NCBI GenBank assembly: GCA_015178975.1
Contig: WHVD01000006.1
Coordinates: 1,426,001-1,490,000, forward strand
Reading direction: 5' to 3'
Origin: Hysterangium stoloniferum
Taxonomy: Eukaryota; Basidiomycota; Agaricomycetes; Hysterangiales; Hysterangiaceae
DNA: 64,000 nucleotides
Under the pieces are notes generated by a model. The model was not told the origin of the DNA and searched no databases. It saw only the letters and a program-made list of their open reading frames with translations. The stretch's first letter is position 1; the number at the start of each line of letters is the position of its first letter. The translations under genes were made by a program, and so were the position numbers. This document shows positions 1 to 10,734 of this stretch, piece by piece.

Positions 1-195
1 AGACCGCCAATATTCTTTAAGGGGGGAGGGAGTCAGAAGTGGGATTTGGAGAAGATGCAGCATACATACTTGAATAGCGTTGAAAAGGCCAAGTTTGCCG
101 CCGGAGGGATGGTTGAATTGATTCTCAAAGATGTCAAGGGAGAGCAAACCGTCTGCAAGACATGTAGGGCGGGTGCGGGAAAAAGGAGTAATTGA
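1..195 (+). CDS. 3' end of an unidentified protein-coding gene (partial)
   Basis: Frame 1 is open from the first base to a TGA at 193-195 and would encode the last 64 residues of a protein whose start lies outside the window. The tail is charged and contains a CxxC pair (VCKTC) eight residues from its Gly/Lys-rich end. I do not recognise the family. The open frame in fairly CpG-containing sequence is the only support, so it could be a terminal exon or chance. Confidence 0.3.
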   Translation, partial: RPPIFFKGGGSQKWDLEKMQHTYLNSVEKAKFAAGGMVELILKDVKGEQTVCKTCRAGAGKRSN

Positions 196-1899
196 TACAC
201 ACTCATCATACTCCCATCGTATCCGTTCGAATACGATGTGATGAGCCTGCCCGTCCGGCGTCAGCTCGCGAGGTAATTTTCATATCTGTGTGGCGGCTTA
301 CAGCAAGAATATCCAAAGATTCAGTTTGATATGTCCTGGGGAGGTTTATGAGCATAGAACAATAGGCAGACGCTTTACAGAACTCACTTGGATTTTTCCA
401 CCAAGCACTGGTATCCACTGAAGGGTAAAAGACATTTAGAATGATACAATACCTCAGGAAATACACACCCACCTAAGTGTGCATAACCAGCGTGAGCAGA
501 GGGGAGGGCAAGGGTACCACCGGCCATGACGACTGCTTATCGGGGGATTAAGAGAAGATGGGGTCTACCCTAAGAAGAGCAAAATACAGTCGGATTCGTG
601 TGGGTTTATTACTGGAGGGCGCCAAGTGGAGGGACTTGGCGAAAAAATATGAGCCGCGTGATGCTGGTGGCGCGTGACCAGGGATCAAGAAGAAACGAAT
701 TTACCATCCAATCAATGTCCTGACACGCTTGGGGTTCCCACTAAGATGAGTGTTGGTAACTTGCCAATAACAGCATAATCTGTCCTTCTTCGTAAATCAA
801 TTGCCATCTTCATTTATAGCTTTAATTAGCCCAATTTATATTTTCTCTAAATATATACTACCAGTGGTTACATTTTCCCAGGTTTTGCTAGAGTATATTA
901 CCTGTATCCAATTTAAAATGTTATCTACTGCTTAATCTTGAGAAGTCGAATTCGAGTTTATGGGCGATTTTTCCTATCATCAGCGTATATTTCTGTTTGC
1001 CTGTTGTGTAGAAATTGTCAGAAATGCTTTTTCAGAGCGCGGAAACATTCTCGTGTTTTTGAGTTCCGTAGCCGACGCCATGCTCCTGGATCTACGTCGT
1101 TGAAGAAGCGGAAACGGCGGATCAAAGCAAATATTCCCACGTTTCTCCAAATAGACTGCTACTGACCAATTATACACATCCCTTATCCTTTTTACCACCG
1201 CGTCTTCGCCTCTCTTTCCTCCTCTTCCTGGGAGGGTGTCGATCACCGGGAGAGATTGGCCCTCTATTAGCCCAGCCTTGCAGACGGCCATCCAGATGGT
1301 CATTGTGATAGACCATGACGCTGAATATCTACTGAAAGTACCATCATAGATGTTGTGGTACGTATGGATGCACTATCTTACTAAACATTCTAATCTCAAC
1401 GCAATGTCAGGGCGGACCTGGGCGTCCTTGCCGCTTTTCAAATCAAATGTGGAGGTATGTGCACAGACCCCATCAGTGCGTTTGCGGTGGTTCAATCAAT
1501 TTAATCGACCCTATCTATAATGGTTACCTCCGTCAAAAAACTGCCCGCATTTTGTGCTTGTTTCAACGGCGAGAGCCTGTGAGAGCCCTAGCACGTATGC
1601 CACTTCACATCGTCATGTCTTTATACGGGTTTGTCGCCTATGGAGAGTTTTCGCTTTTAAGGCACCGCATATATCATCTCAATTCGGCAACTAGTTATAC
1701 ATGAACAGTTTGTCTTCTTGAATTGCCTATTTCAGAGCACTTTAGAAAAAAGCTGTGTCATTTCACATTTTATAAGAAAAAAGATTGCTGAACCGAATTG
1801 AAATTAGGAGACAGTGGCAACGACCTTAGTTCGCAGCACAATCATGAGAGTTCTAAACATAGGTTGGAAGACAAGTACCAACAGGGAATTAGTTATGAT
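196..1899. other. gene-poor stretch, nothing assignable
   Basis: Only short open frames occur here. The longest is a minus-strand frame at 980-1303 (107 codons) with no family resemblance. I see no TE domain or RNA gene. CpG is not obviously depleted, so it may be ordinary intergenic DNA or an unrecognised multi-exon gene. Confidence 0.4.
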
Positions 1900-2620
1900 A
1901 AGATATATTTAGATGAATAAGCGGTCCGGATGTGTAGACCACGGGACGGGGTAAGGGGGGCCTTTGCAACTCAAACTTTTAGGGTGAATGTTGACACTAG
2001 TAGCAAATAATAGAAAATGATCAACGAATGACTTCCGGCGCAGCCAGAGCAGATGACTCGATTTGTATAATTAGGTTCTTGAATCCCTGAAGGTCCCTGT
2101 CCAATCAATCCGACTAGGTCCTCGAGAACGTGTTAGTTCCTCGACAGCAACTCTCGAAAAGTCTACAGGCACCTTTGAGCATTTTTCGGTGACGCAGTTC
2201 CTGATTTTCTTTGGCGTTCCCAACTACAATACATACCACGGGTGGGTCCTCCGTCCGAATCCACGTGCATAAATCTCGAGCACTACACAGGTTTTCATAC
2301 ACCGCCGACAGCCAACTACCTCTCCTGTGGCAATCTATTATCGAAATGCCTCAGAATCTCGCTTTTGCCGCGGGTAGCGTTTGTGAATGACTATGCGACG
2401 AGTATGACCCTCCCTTCGAGAACTCTCGCGTTACAGTAAGTACGGCTTGAGCATGATATACCACTATGGCCCTCCCGTTCTCTTCCCACATTCCCCTTCG
2501 AGCCTAAGCTCCTACCAGACTGGCCAATGGGTTGCTTCCATTCCTACTCGGGGCGATAAGTGGTGAAGGGCGAGATATGGACGACAAAATTGTTTACCGT
2601 CTGTCCCGACTTGGCGCGCG
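1900..2620 (-). pseudogene. Decayed duplicate of the 3' end of ATG11 plus downstream DNA
   Basis: This stretch aligns by eye, with many substitutions, to 19540-20270: the last ~350 bp of the ATG11 coding region and ~380 bp downstream of its stop. Shared landmarks in order are the GGATGTGTAG block, the TTGACACTAG/TGATAG block, the CGAGAACRTGTT block, CATAAATCTCGAGCACT, and AACGCCTCAGAATCTC versus AATGCCTCAGAATCTC. About 60 bp corresponding to 19988-20045 are missing, and the reading frame is broken. It cannot encode an ATG11 domain. It is most simply a segmental duplication carried into the TE-rich flank. Confidence 0.75.
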
Positions 2621-3123
2621 TCACATTTCTGGATGTTTCCATCTCCAGGTTACCACAAGGAACAATAAGACAGATCAGAAAAGGATCTCAAGTTCTGAAT
2701 ATTTATCTCATGTTCTTGTCACAAGTTAAGGAGGGGTCCAATGTTTGGTTGGGAGTCAGGGGTCAGGGTTGGTGTTAAAGTTCAGGTGTTGGGTACAGAT
2801 CCAGATATACTATTATTATTCTGAAATGTACCAATAGCAATCTGAATGTACAGTTAAAGTTCAGGTTTTGAGTGCGGGGCCAAAATATATGAACAAAGTT
2901 CCTAATGCCTAATTGTTAGGAACCATGTCTTTCAAACCTCTGCATATGTTTTCAACCCCTATCCAGTATTCTAACATCAGCATCCCCAATAGCACCATCA
3001 CTGATGATGGTGTCCCAACAACACATCCACTTCATGATTTTCATTTTTAGTCACTCAATCCCATTTCTGTTCCAACAGCTTTCTGTTATCCCTAGCATCA
3101 CTTTACCATACAGTATCATTTGC
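2621..3123. other. non-coding stretch without recognisable features
   Basis: No gene or TE domain is visible. A short perfect inverted repeat (CACCATCA ctga TGATGGTG) lies near 2994-3013. The sequence becomes CpG-poor towards the LTR fragment on its right, which suggests old repeat DNA. Confidence 0.35.
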
Positions 3124-3232
3124 TGTTAAGTGCCGTGTCAGGAACTTATTCCAGAACTATCAGAAGGTTACTGGGAAATCGGGAACTATCGGATAGGGTC
3201 AGGACATTGGCTTCAGCTTATGTGCTGCAAAG
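3124..3232 (-). repeat. LTR-C fragment (3' terminal ~110 bp)
   Basis: TGTTAAGTGCCGTGTCAGG at 3124 matches the inverted 3' end of the LTR-C copy at 56947 almost base for base, through the GGCTTCAGCTTATGTGCTGC motif, and then similarity stops. It is joined directly to the family-D gag remnant, so the boundary is a recombination or deletion junction rather than a normal element end. Confidence 0.75.
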
Positions 3233-4809
3233 TCCAGTGCCTTAGATTGCCAGCCATCATATTCTGGGAGATCTGACCATTTGATTTTGAGATTGTTGGT
3301 GTTCAAGGTCAACTTCCCAGTGTCGGTCTCAGGAGCGGTGCTCCTAGTGTTCTTATTAGCACCTGTTGGGCCTCCTGGGTTTCTCGGGTTTTGCCTTCTC
3401 TCGTCCCAGTCTCTTCTGTGGTCCGAATTGCTGGATCCATCAGAAGAATCCCCGGGCAGTCCTCCTGGGGGAAAGAAGGGGGCCCGTGAAATTGGCAAAG
3501 GTGGGAGAGTGTTGTTCGGGTAAGAAGTTCCCCTCCCGGGTATTTGTCCAGCGATTCCTTCAACGAAGGTGGTAGCAAAGGAAGAACGGTTTTGATTTGC
3601 GACGGATCTAATAGGGACATTGGAGTGACTAACCGTCATAAAGGGGGAAGCTACTTCAGACCCAAAAGCAACTCGACGGTGGGTATCTGGCTCTTCATTC
3701 CTTTGTGAAGTTCCTGGTCCGCAGTCATCCTGGGGTGACACACTGAGAGTCTTGCTTCCGCTGGCCAGAAGGACAGGTGAAATAGATTTCTCGTGGAGTC
3801 TTCCCAAGATCTCCTCCCTCGTATCCTGGGGAAAACTCTCGAGGATAGATTTACAGTTGAGAGGGCACAGAAAGCTAGTGCCGGGGGATCCTTGGAGATC
3901 TCGAATGAAGGTTTTGGACATGTGAGCTGGGGAAGCAGGTACTTGGGTACTATCATCATACGAGTGGAGAACTTCCATGAACAACTTGTCTCGTTTCTCA
4001 CGACAGCGAATGAGCCTATGTCACAAGCTGTGGTAGGTGAATGGGAGGTTCGGAGAGGCTTCGTATAGGGATCTTTCCAGTGTACGCGTATAAAGATACC
4101 GGTAATCCACCTTAGGTACTGCTCCACCCCGATCTAGGATCACATGTAAAATCTGTAACGTGTCATTGTGCATGGCCACTAGGTCAAGAATCTGTTCGAA
4201 TAACACTAGCCTTATACATCCCCTTCCGGCGACGTCAATGGTGACTAGTTCCTCAGACCACTCGGGGAGTTGCTCCGCCAGCTGATCTATAGTACCGGTT
4301 TGGGAAAAGAAAGAATCAGTGATCACGATGCTATTCAACCTGCCTAGCCAGATGGACACCTCTTTAGGCATGTTGGGGTATCTGTCTAAGTAGTCTGCAG
4401 CTACTGCGTCAACTTCCTTCTCTTCAATTTGTTCCGAGTAGTATTTGTCCCACTTGTCATTTGCTGGTTCAGCGAAATATACCTGACCCCTAAAGGGATT
4501 CTGCAGCATCACTTGAGACAGTGGAAATTTTAGACCGGTGTCATTTCTGTTTGCTCGAGTGGTAAGGAGTCCGAGAGTTTCCGGTGACTTAAAATAGGAG
4601 TTATCCTTGCTCGTTCCAGCAGAATCACTCGCAGGAGGCCCGCGTTCACCTTGTGAGGGCTCCAAAACAGTATCGGCCTCTTGAGTCATTAGAGATGACT
4701 TTTGTGTTGTGACATTACTGGGTAGCCCTAAGCCAGAATATTCCTTTCTAGTCCGAGGGGCACCTACAGGTGTAGGGATTTGGGTGGTTCCGCCGCTGGT
4801 TAAGGTCAT
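3233..4809 (-). pseudogene. Gag remnant of a family-D LTR retrotransposon (frameshifted)
   Basis: Two minus-strand open frames, 4809-4021 (262 codons) and 3984-3199, lie end to end in different frames and look like one gag broken by a frameshift. The first begins 55 bp inside the presumed 5' LTR-D, as expected for gag. The second is Pro/Gly/Ser/Arg-rich and then has SDLPEYDG, resembling the LPxWDG-type start of the Gag capsid region in basidiomycete Ty3/gypsy elements. Right after this the element is truncated and fused to an LTR-C fragment. No protease or RT remains. Assignment to gypsy is inference from that short motif and the position next to the LTR. Confidence 0.6.
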
Positions 4810-4864
4810 AATACTACCAGCTGATTGTTCGCGTGGATCGCAGTGAATGAGCCCAGATCACCAC

Positions 4865-5530
4865 TGTAAAGGGTTGAGTAGTTGACCACTCAATGTACGA
4901 TTGTTATTGACTAGCGATAGTACAAAATACAATCAACTAGTAGTTAAGATGTAGATTACGATCGACCTTTAAGGTGCAATCGGTAGATAATTACAAGGGT
5001 GGATCGATCTTACAGTACGATTCGATTGTGTAGCTAGCTGGGCTGATGGCCGAGTAGATAAGAGAAAGTATATATTGCGTGAGAGAGAGAGAATATCCTA
5101 AGAAAGTGAGTTACGATGGATATTCTTACCACACTAGGCAAGAGCTTGAAGTCAAGTCGAATAATAGTAACTGACTTCGACTGTTTCAGTGCGAAGTGTA
5201 GTTACTGTAATTCTATGAAGAGAGATAGAGTGGAGGTTTGTTTTAGACAAGACCCTGAACCAGTACTTGCGTGTGCAGGTGATGGTTGTTGGGGTTGAAA
5301 AGTGTCTGAGTTTGTATCGTGTGACTACTACTGTGACATACACATACTTCTTGTGGGTGAGAGTGCCCACAAGCATACATGGACTCTCGAACTAATAAAA
5401 GGCGTATTTATGAGTGATAAAAAGAGAATAAAAAATATAAAACAGAAAGGAAATAATGGCATTATAAAGCGGCTTAAGCTCTAAGGCTTAGAGCCTTTAG
5501 TCATGCCTCCTATGTGACCTATCCTTCACA
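4865..5530 (-). repeat. LTR-D, 5' LTR of the truncated family-D element
   Basis: Read on the minus strand it starts TGTGAAGGATAGG and ends CCCTTTACA. It shares the block around GTGCCCACAAGCATACATGG and both termini with the solo copies at 17265-18006 and 43131-43738. Gag starts 55 bp beyond its inner end. The flanking 5-mers (ACCAC left, CTGAT right) do not match, as expected for one LTR of a longer element. On its right it abuts family-A pol, cutting that element inside RNase H. Confidence 0.75.
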
Positions 5531-8190
5531 CTGATGGAGAAGTCCACCCTGTGGCTTTTCTGTCCTGGACTTTTACTGGAGCAGAGCTCAATTACAATGT
5601 TCATGATAAGGAACTCCTGGCAATTTTTTCAGCTTTCAAAGTGTGGCGACACTATTTGGAAGGCTCAGGAACTCCAATTGACATTGTAACAGATCACAAA
5701 AACCTGGAATACTTTTCTACAACAAAACTTTTGACCCGTCGGCAGGCCCACTGGTCTGAATATCTATCCACCTTCAATATGACTATCCATTTTTGACCTG
5801 GCCCTCTCAGCGGCAAACGACACTTTAACTAGATGATGGGACGTCTATCCTAAAGAGGGGAGCAACAACTATGCCACGGTAAACCTGCACAACCTGAAAC
5901 CCATTGTCACAAATCAGCAACTTACCACATCAGTCTGCACAACTTTCCTCGTTAATCCCATTGTCTGTGGAATTATCATTATGGATATTGAGAAGTTACA
6001 TCAAGATATTCTATCGGCAATTCCACTAGACCAGATAACTAAAGCTCACCTTGACAATCCCGTGGACCCCAATCAACCCTGGTGGTCTCTTGATCAGCAT
6101 GGTTTCATTAGACTTGAGGATCGCATCTATGTACCAGACTCCGACAGCCTCTGCCTCAGGATCCTTCAGTACAAACATGATCATCCACTTTCAGGACATT
6201 TTGGGTACAACAAAACTCTATCATTAATAAGAAGAGAATACACTTGGCCTGGACTCTGTGGATTCATTAAGCACTATTGTAAATCTTGCACTACTTGTCC
6301 CTGCTTGAAATCTCAGTGACACAAGCCATACAGCCTTTTGAAACAACTTCCAGTACTGGAACACCCATGGAATTCTATCTCTATGGATTTCATTGAACAC
6401 CTACTGGACTCCAAAGGCTTTTCCACCATTCTAGTTGTTGTTGACAGATTCTCAAAACAAGGTATATTCATCCCTACATATGATACAATTACATCCATGC
6501 AGTTAGCGGAACTTTTTATTATCCACGTATTTTCCAAGCACAGAGTTCCATCCCATGTAACTTCCCACTGAAGATCAGAGTTCGTATCTCACTTCTTTAG
6601 ATCCCTCGGGAAATCCTTGGACATGAAATTACATTTCACATCTGGACATCACCCAGAAGGCAACGGACAAACCGAACGCGTCAACCAGACATTGGAACAA
6701 TATCTCCGCATATATTGCAATTATCAACAGGACAATTGGAAATCCTTGTTACCACTTGCAGAATTTGCTTACAACAATGCACCCTTGGCCACTACTGGCA
6801 TTTCCCCGTTCTTTGCAAATAAAGGATATAATACAAATATTACAGTACATCCAGAACGAAATCTCACCTCTGCTCACGCTCAAGAGTTCACCACAGACCT
6901 CCACGAGCTCCACGAGGAACTCTGGACTGCAATAAAGTCCACCCAAGAGCAATACCAACATTCAGTGGACAAACACTGGATCCCGCCACCCAACTTCAAG
7001 ATTGGCGATCGTGTTTTTGTCAAAGCTCAATTCTTCCGGACTACCCATCCATCAAAAAAGCTTGCTGAAAAATATTTAGGCCCGTTTGAAATTATTGCAC
7101 AAGTAGGTTCAGTCTCTTGGACCCTACAGCTTCCGGATAGCATGTGCACGGTACACCCGGTATTTCATGTTTCTGTTAAGAACTAGAAACTGACTAATGT
7201 CGGTGGCTGACGGGGACCGATCGGAAGGACTTGGCTTCAGCTTATGTGCTGCGCCCTCGCAATTATCCGTTGGTTGTCCTTAAATTTCAGATGGGCAAAG
7301 ACTAAATCCTAAGAAGAACCTTTCAGCGAGATACCGATCGGAACCGAAGGACAAGTCAAGTGTCGGGCCAAGGGGTCGGGGCCGAGAGTGGGCGAGCGCA
7401 CACGAAGGCGGATGGGGGATTCTGAGTTGAGACTGCTGCAGATGTATGAGGGTATTCTGAGTTGATATTCTGATTGCCTAGTAACTACAACTACAGCGGG
7501 TTCATATACAAGTAACAGGCATCTAGAAAGTACTAATGGGGAGAAGGGCGGAAAACGGTATTAGCATTAAGCTTGACTAGGAATGGGAAGTTTATGATTA
7601 GTTCGGAGGCCGATGATAACCGAGAATGGAAATTACGATAAAAGGAAATAGTTCAAGGACTACAAATATAGATAGACATATGTGAAACATAGAGTGGAAC
7701 AGATCAACATAATAAAAGGGACGTATCAAAACATAACCAGACAGAAAGGTGTAGTCGGGTTTGATTGACCGGAAGGCATACGTCAGCATCGGGGGACCGA
7801 CGGCCTCCAAGATCTTGTCTTGTTGAAGACGTATAACTATGATATACCATCGGGGACCGTCGGCGTGCGAAGGGTTGTGACACAGTCATAACAGTTTCTA
7901 TGTTAGAACCTTGTACTGCTAACACTATCCTGGATCGCATGCAATCTCCACCTCCTCTGGTCATTATTGACAGAGAACCTGAGTTTGAAATCTCACAAAT
8001 TTTAAATTCGAAAATTGACAAGCATTGATGCACTTGTAAACTGCTTTACTTGGTCAAGTGGGTGGGTTATGAGGGCACCGATGAAGAAACCTCATGGATT
8101 TTGGCCACAGAACTCGGTAATGCCATGGAAATTGTTACTGACTTTCATACAGCTTACCCACTCAAACCTGGACCACTATCGTCTCTCTGA
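5531..8190 (+). pseudogene. Family-A chromovirus pol, 3' part (RNase H, integrase, chromodomain), broken
   Basis: The remnant begins inside RNase H, around the region matching [20 protein letters not shown] at 63,560. It continues through the zinc-binding HHCC region of integrase (5981-6319), the integrase core with SMDFIEHL for the first Asp and GHHPEGNGQTERVNQTLEQ for the Glu (6338-7186), and a chromodomain with IIDREPEFE (7960-8190). The second catalytic Asp region reads VTSH-stop where related copies have VTSD. Stops and a frameshift inactivate it, and a solo LTR-B (7174-7893) splits integrase from chromodomain. Removing that insertion and one GTTTC copy rejoins the frame (VFHVS then MLEPCTANT). 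It nearly repeats 63480-64000. Confidence 0.92.
7174..7893 (-). repeat. Solo LTR-B inserted in chromovirus pol
   Basis: The 720-bp copy runs from TGTTAAGAACTAGAAACTG to CACAGTCATAACA. It is flanked by the 5-bp duplication GTTTC on both sides (7169-7173 and 7894-7898). No internal sequence remains, so it is a solo LTR left by LTR-LTR recombination. It lacks the 16-bp minisatellite present in the copies at 11089 and 14992. Confidence 0.93.
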
Positions 8191-8386
8191 CCGCACTCCA
8201 TGGATCCCGTGTTACATTTGGACTCATTTTCATTATTCCCTGTCATCCTATGTCTCTCTTTGCTTTTACAGGTTCTGACATGTGTTTCAAGTCCTTAAGT
8301 GGATTTCCCACCGACTTTGATCTTATGTTTTTCTCACACTTTACTCTTACTTTTATGTTCAAAAATTATTAAACTTTTATTTTATT

Positions 8387-9702
8387 TCAATCTACATTTA
8401 TGGGGCTATGTTTTTGCCCAACCTCAGCCATCTATTGAGGAAGCTCCACTACCTCCGCAGGCACCCCATCCTCATCCAACCCGGCATCCTCAGAACTCCC
8501 AGCTTGCGGCTCCTCATATATGTATCCACCAAACTCTGCTAGGAAATTCCAAAATTCCGAGCAGAGCCCATGGAGCTCATTCACCACCATAATTTGAACC
8601 TTGGTGCTTTTTCAGAGCAACTCATTCTGGGCCTCAATGCCCTCGGCGATCTGCCCCAATACATCATCCAACCCAAACATCCCATCTGTCCCGCTAACGT
8701 CCCACACCCTGGACCCCATGGGTTGCTTGTGGATGAGTGAGCACCTCACCTTGAGGTGCACGCACTGGTAGCACCCCAGTCCCCACCCGGACTTCCAATT
8801 ACACTCCGTGTTCCGGTCATTGCAACTGGAACACCACAGATCATTCCACATCGGCAGGCAGACTGGTGCCGCTTTCCTTGCTTTCTGTTGATCACGGTCA
8901 GTTCCCACAGATATCCCACAGACCCAAGACTTACCTTCTGGGGGCTCTCCAGCTCCCCCTCAGACTCAGACTCCACCTCTGTCACTTTGTGCTGAAAATA
9001 CAAGTCAGTTGAATTCGACAAGTTGAATCATTGGGACTTACCTTTCCCACGGCAACCATGGCCCTGTCTGCAGCCACCCGGGCTTTTTCTGTGGCCACTC
9101 ACATGGCCTCCTCCTCATCTCTCTTCCTCTGCCTCTCCGCCTCTTCCTCCATGGCCAAGGTCACCTGGTACTCCCTGTAAGGGCCACCTCAGTAGAGCCT
9201 GTGGTACTCACACTAGACTAACTAACAGAGGGATATCCAGAGTATATTAGGTAGCTACTAGATACAGATAAGGACTACTCACCTAACAGAGGGATATCCA
9301 AAGAGAAAAGAATAAGGAGGCGCCTCTGCTAGATGTTCCAAAACATGGGGGTGTCTAAAAATAGAATGACAGCTTACCCTCAATGGTCCATAACTATCTA
9401 CTCTATCCTAGAATATTCCTAGAGGATGGAACAGTCCTCTGAAAAATGTGAGAAAAATATAGGAAACAATATAAAATAACCTCTAAGGGTTAGTAAGTAT
9501 AGACATGACAAAAACCAAGAGACAAGACATAGAATGTCCCCTTACACTCCCTGTCTAGGGCTTCCTCCACCCCCCTCACCTCCTTTTCCGCCTCTTCATG
9601 TTGTCGGCGCTGTTCCTCTCGCTGTGCCAGTATTTGGGCTGCGCTGAGTGGCACCCGGTATGGAGTGCCCATGGAGAGCCCGGCGATTGGCATGGGTCCC
9701 AT
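8387..9702 (-). pseudogene. Antisense gene inside the chromovirus 3' region: coiled-coil / Zn2Cys6-like protein (copy 1)
   Basis: This gene lies between pol and the 3' LTR but reads the opposite way, converging on pol with 197 bp between the stops. From ATG 9702 it encodes a Gln/Glu/Arg-rich, probably coiled-coil segment (AQILAQREEQRRQHEEAEKE), an acidic VESESEGELESPQK, six cysteines spaced Cx2Cx6Cx9Cx2Cx6C (CSSC...C...CYQC...C), a C-terminal FWNFLAEFGGYIY region and the end SPINVD-stop. Two GTAAGT...AG introns (about 9000-9047 and 8897-8942) keep phase. A TATA box sits 52 bp upstream of the ATG. TGA and TAG codons and a 371-bp insertion break this copy. The cysteine spacing fits the fungal Zn2Cys6 cluster, but DNA binding is inference. 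Confidence 0.75.
9176..9546. mobile_element. 371-bp TG...CA element (small solo LTR or MITE) inside the antisense gene
   Basis: The element starts TGTAAGGGCCAC and ends GTCCCCTTACA, an 8-bp terminal inverted repeat (TGTAAGGG). It is flanked by the 5-bp duplication CTCCC (9171-9175 and 9547-9551). Removing it with one CTCCC restores the antisense gene frame across LDRE-YQV. Internally it has two copies of CTAACAGAGGGATATCCA. The TG/CA ends with a 5-bp duplication favour a short solo LTR; a MITE cannot be excluded. Confidence 0.8.
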
Positions 9703-9753
9703 TATGGCGAGATGGGGGTGATAAAGAAGAAGAAATTTCATTTTTTCAAATTT

Positions 9754-9880
9754 TTATATAGGCTTGTCGCATCTGAACCTTACCTTCCAGATCACATGAC
9801 TCTTTGACACATACGTGTAACCGACATGACTTTTGACACATGCGCGTAACTGACAAGAACCTTATCAAGGTCTAAAGCCT
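9754..9880 (-). promoter_or_regulatory. Putative promoter of the antisense gene (TATA box plus tandem upstream repeats)
   Basis: On the minus strand CCTATATAAAAATT lies at about 9750-9762, some 52 bp before the ATG. The same sequence at the same distance precedes copy 2 (53643-53656). Upstream, a ~35-bp unit containing ATGTGTCAAA and GTCATG occurs twice in tandem; copy 2 has the same arrangement. Conservation in both copies supports a real promoter. Function is inferred. Confidence 0.6.
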
Positions 9881-9896
9881 CTGTGGGACTTCGGCA

Positions 9897-9910
9897 TAAA
9901 GGGAGGGTAC
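9897..9910 (+). other. Polypurine tract before the 3' LTR-A
   Basis: AAAGGGAGGGTAC lies immediately before TGTTACGACT. The equivalent purine run precedes the LTR in the minus-strand element (complement at 53497-53510) and, as a G-run, before LTR-C at 18188. This is the expected plus-strand primer of an LTR element, and it fixes LTR 9911-10734 as a 3' LTR in plus orientation. Confidence 0.75.
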
Positions 9911-10734
9911 TGTTACGACTGGAATTCCCACCAGACTCCGGGCACTAACTTATACACACCTGCACCCTATACGCACCAATTGTCATATTACCAGAATTCC
10001 CACCAGACTCCGTACATCAGACTTGTCTGTGTTCGACTTTGTTACGTTGTGTATCAGTCACCAGAATACCCACTGGACTCTGTCCCTGTCTATGTCCAAC
10101 CTCATCCCATGCATCAGTCACCAGACCCCTCTCGGAAAACCCGTCATCCCTCTAACAGAGCCCCGTTCCCATTTTAGCCAAATGACCTGTCATGATTTGG
10201 ACTCCGCTCCCACTCCATTTCCCATTATGGTTTATGATTTGTCACGATTCAGACTCCACTCCATTCTGTCCCATTCCTAACACCAAATTTGGTGTTTACT
10301 ATTCTCGTTTTATGTTTTGCTAGTTTCATTTCATTATTACTGGATTTGGTATGTCATTCATTCCACAGTCTATACAGTCTGGCAGATGTTGTACATACAA
10401 TCCAGTCAGAAAATCAGCTTAGATTCCCCCCAGTAATCTAATACATTTTCCACTCTAAACTCCTACTTGAATTACACTGCTCACGCTAGTCGGAGCCCAC
10501 AGGCTCTGGTGCATCTATCTCTCTTATTTATCTTGACTCCCGACCTCTTGACCCATGACCTCCGACCTACGACCCCTTGACCCACGAACCCCACCTGGAC
10601 TCCCCGGGATTCCCATCCGCCTGTCTGAAATTGGACAACATGATCTCACAAGGGCACAGCCTATAAGCTGAAGCCAAGTCCTACCAGATATTCCGCAGGT
10701 TTCTCCAGAAACCTGCTGTGTATGTACCCTAACA
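9911..10734 (+). repeat. LTR-A, 3' LTR of the degraded plus-strand chromovirus
   Basis: The 824-bp copy begins TGTTACGACTGGAATTCCC and ends TATGTACCCTAACA. It aligns along its whole length with the copies at 18276, 58155 and 59111. It follows a polypurine tract. The shared CAGCCTATAAGCTGAAGCC motif lies ~75 bp from its 3' end. The matching 5' LTR is gone, because the element is cut at 5531 by LTR-D. Confidence 0.9.

Noticed and set aside
9001..9180. Reading the TGA shared by both antisense copies as a GTGAGT intron donor
   Set aside because: The implied intron would be about 35 nt, and the skipped codons fit the coiled coil. A CGA to TGA change is simpler, though the shared position deserves a look in intact copies.
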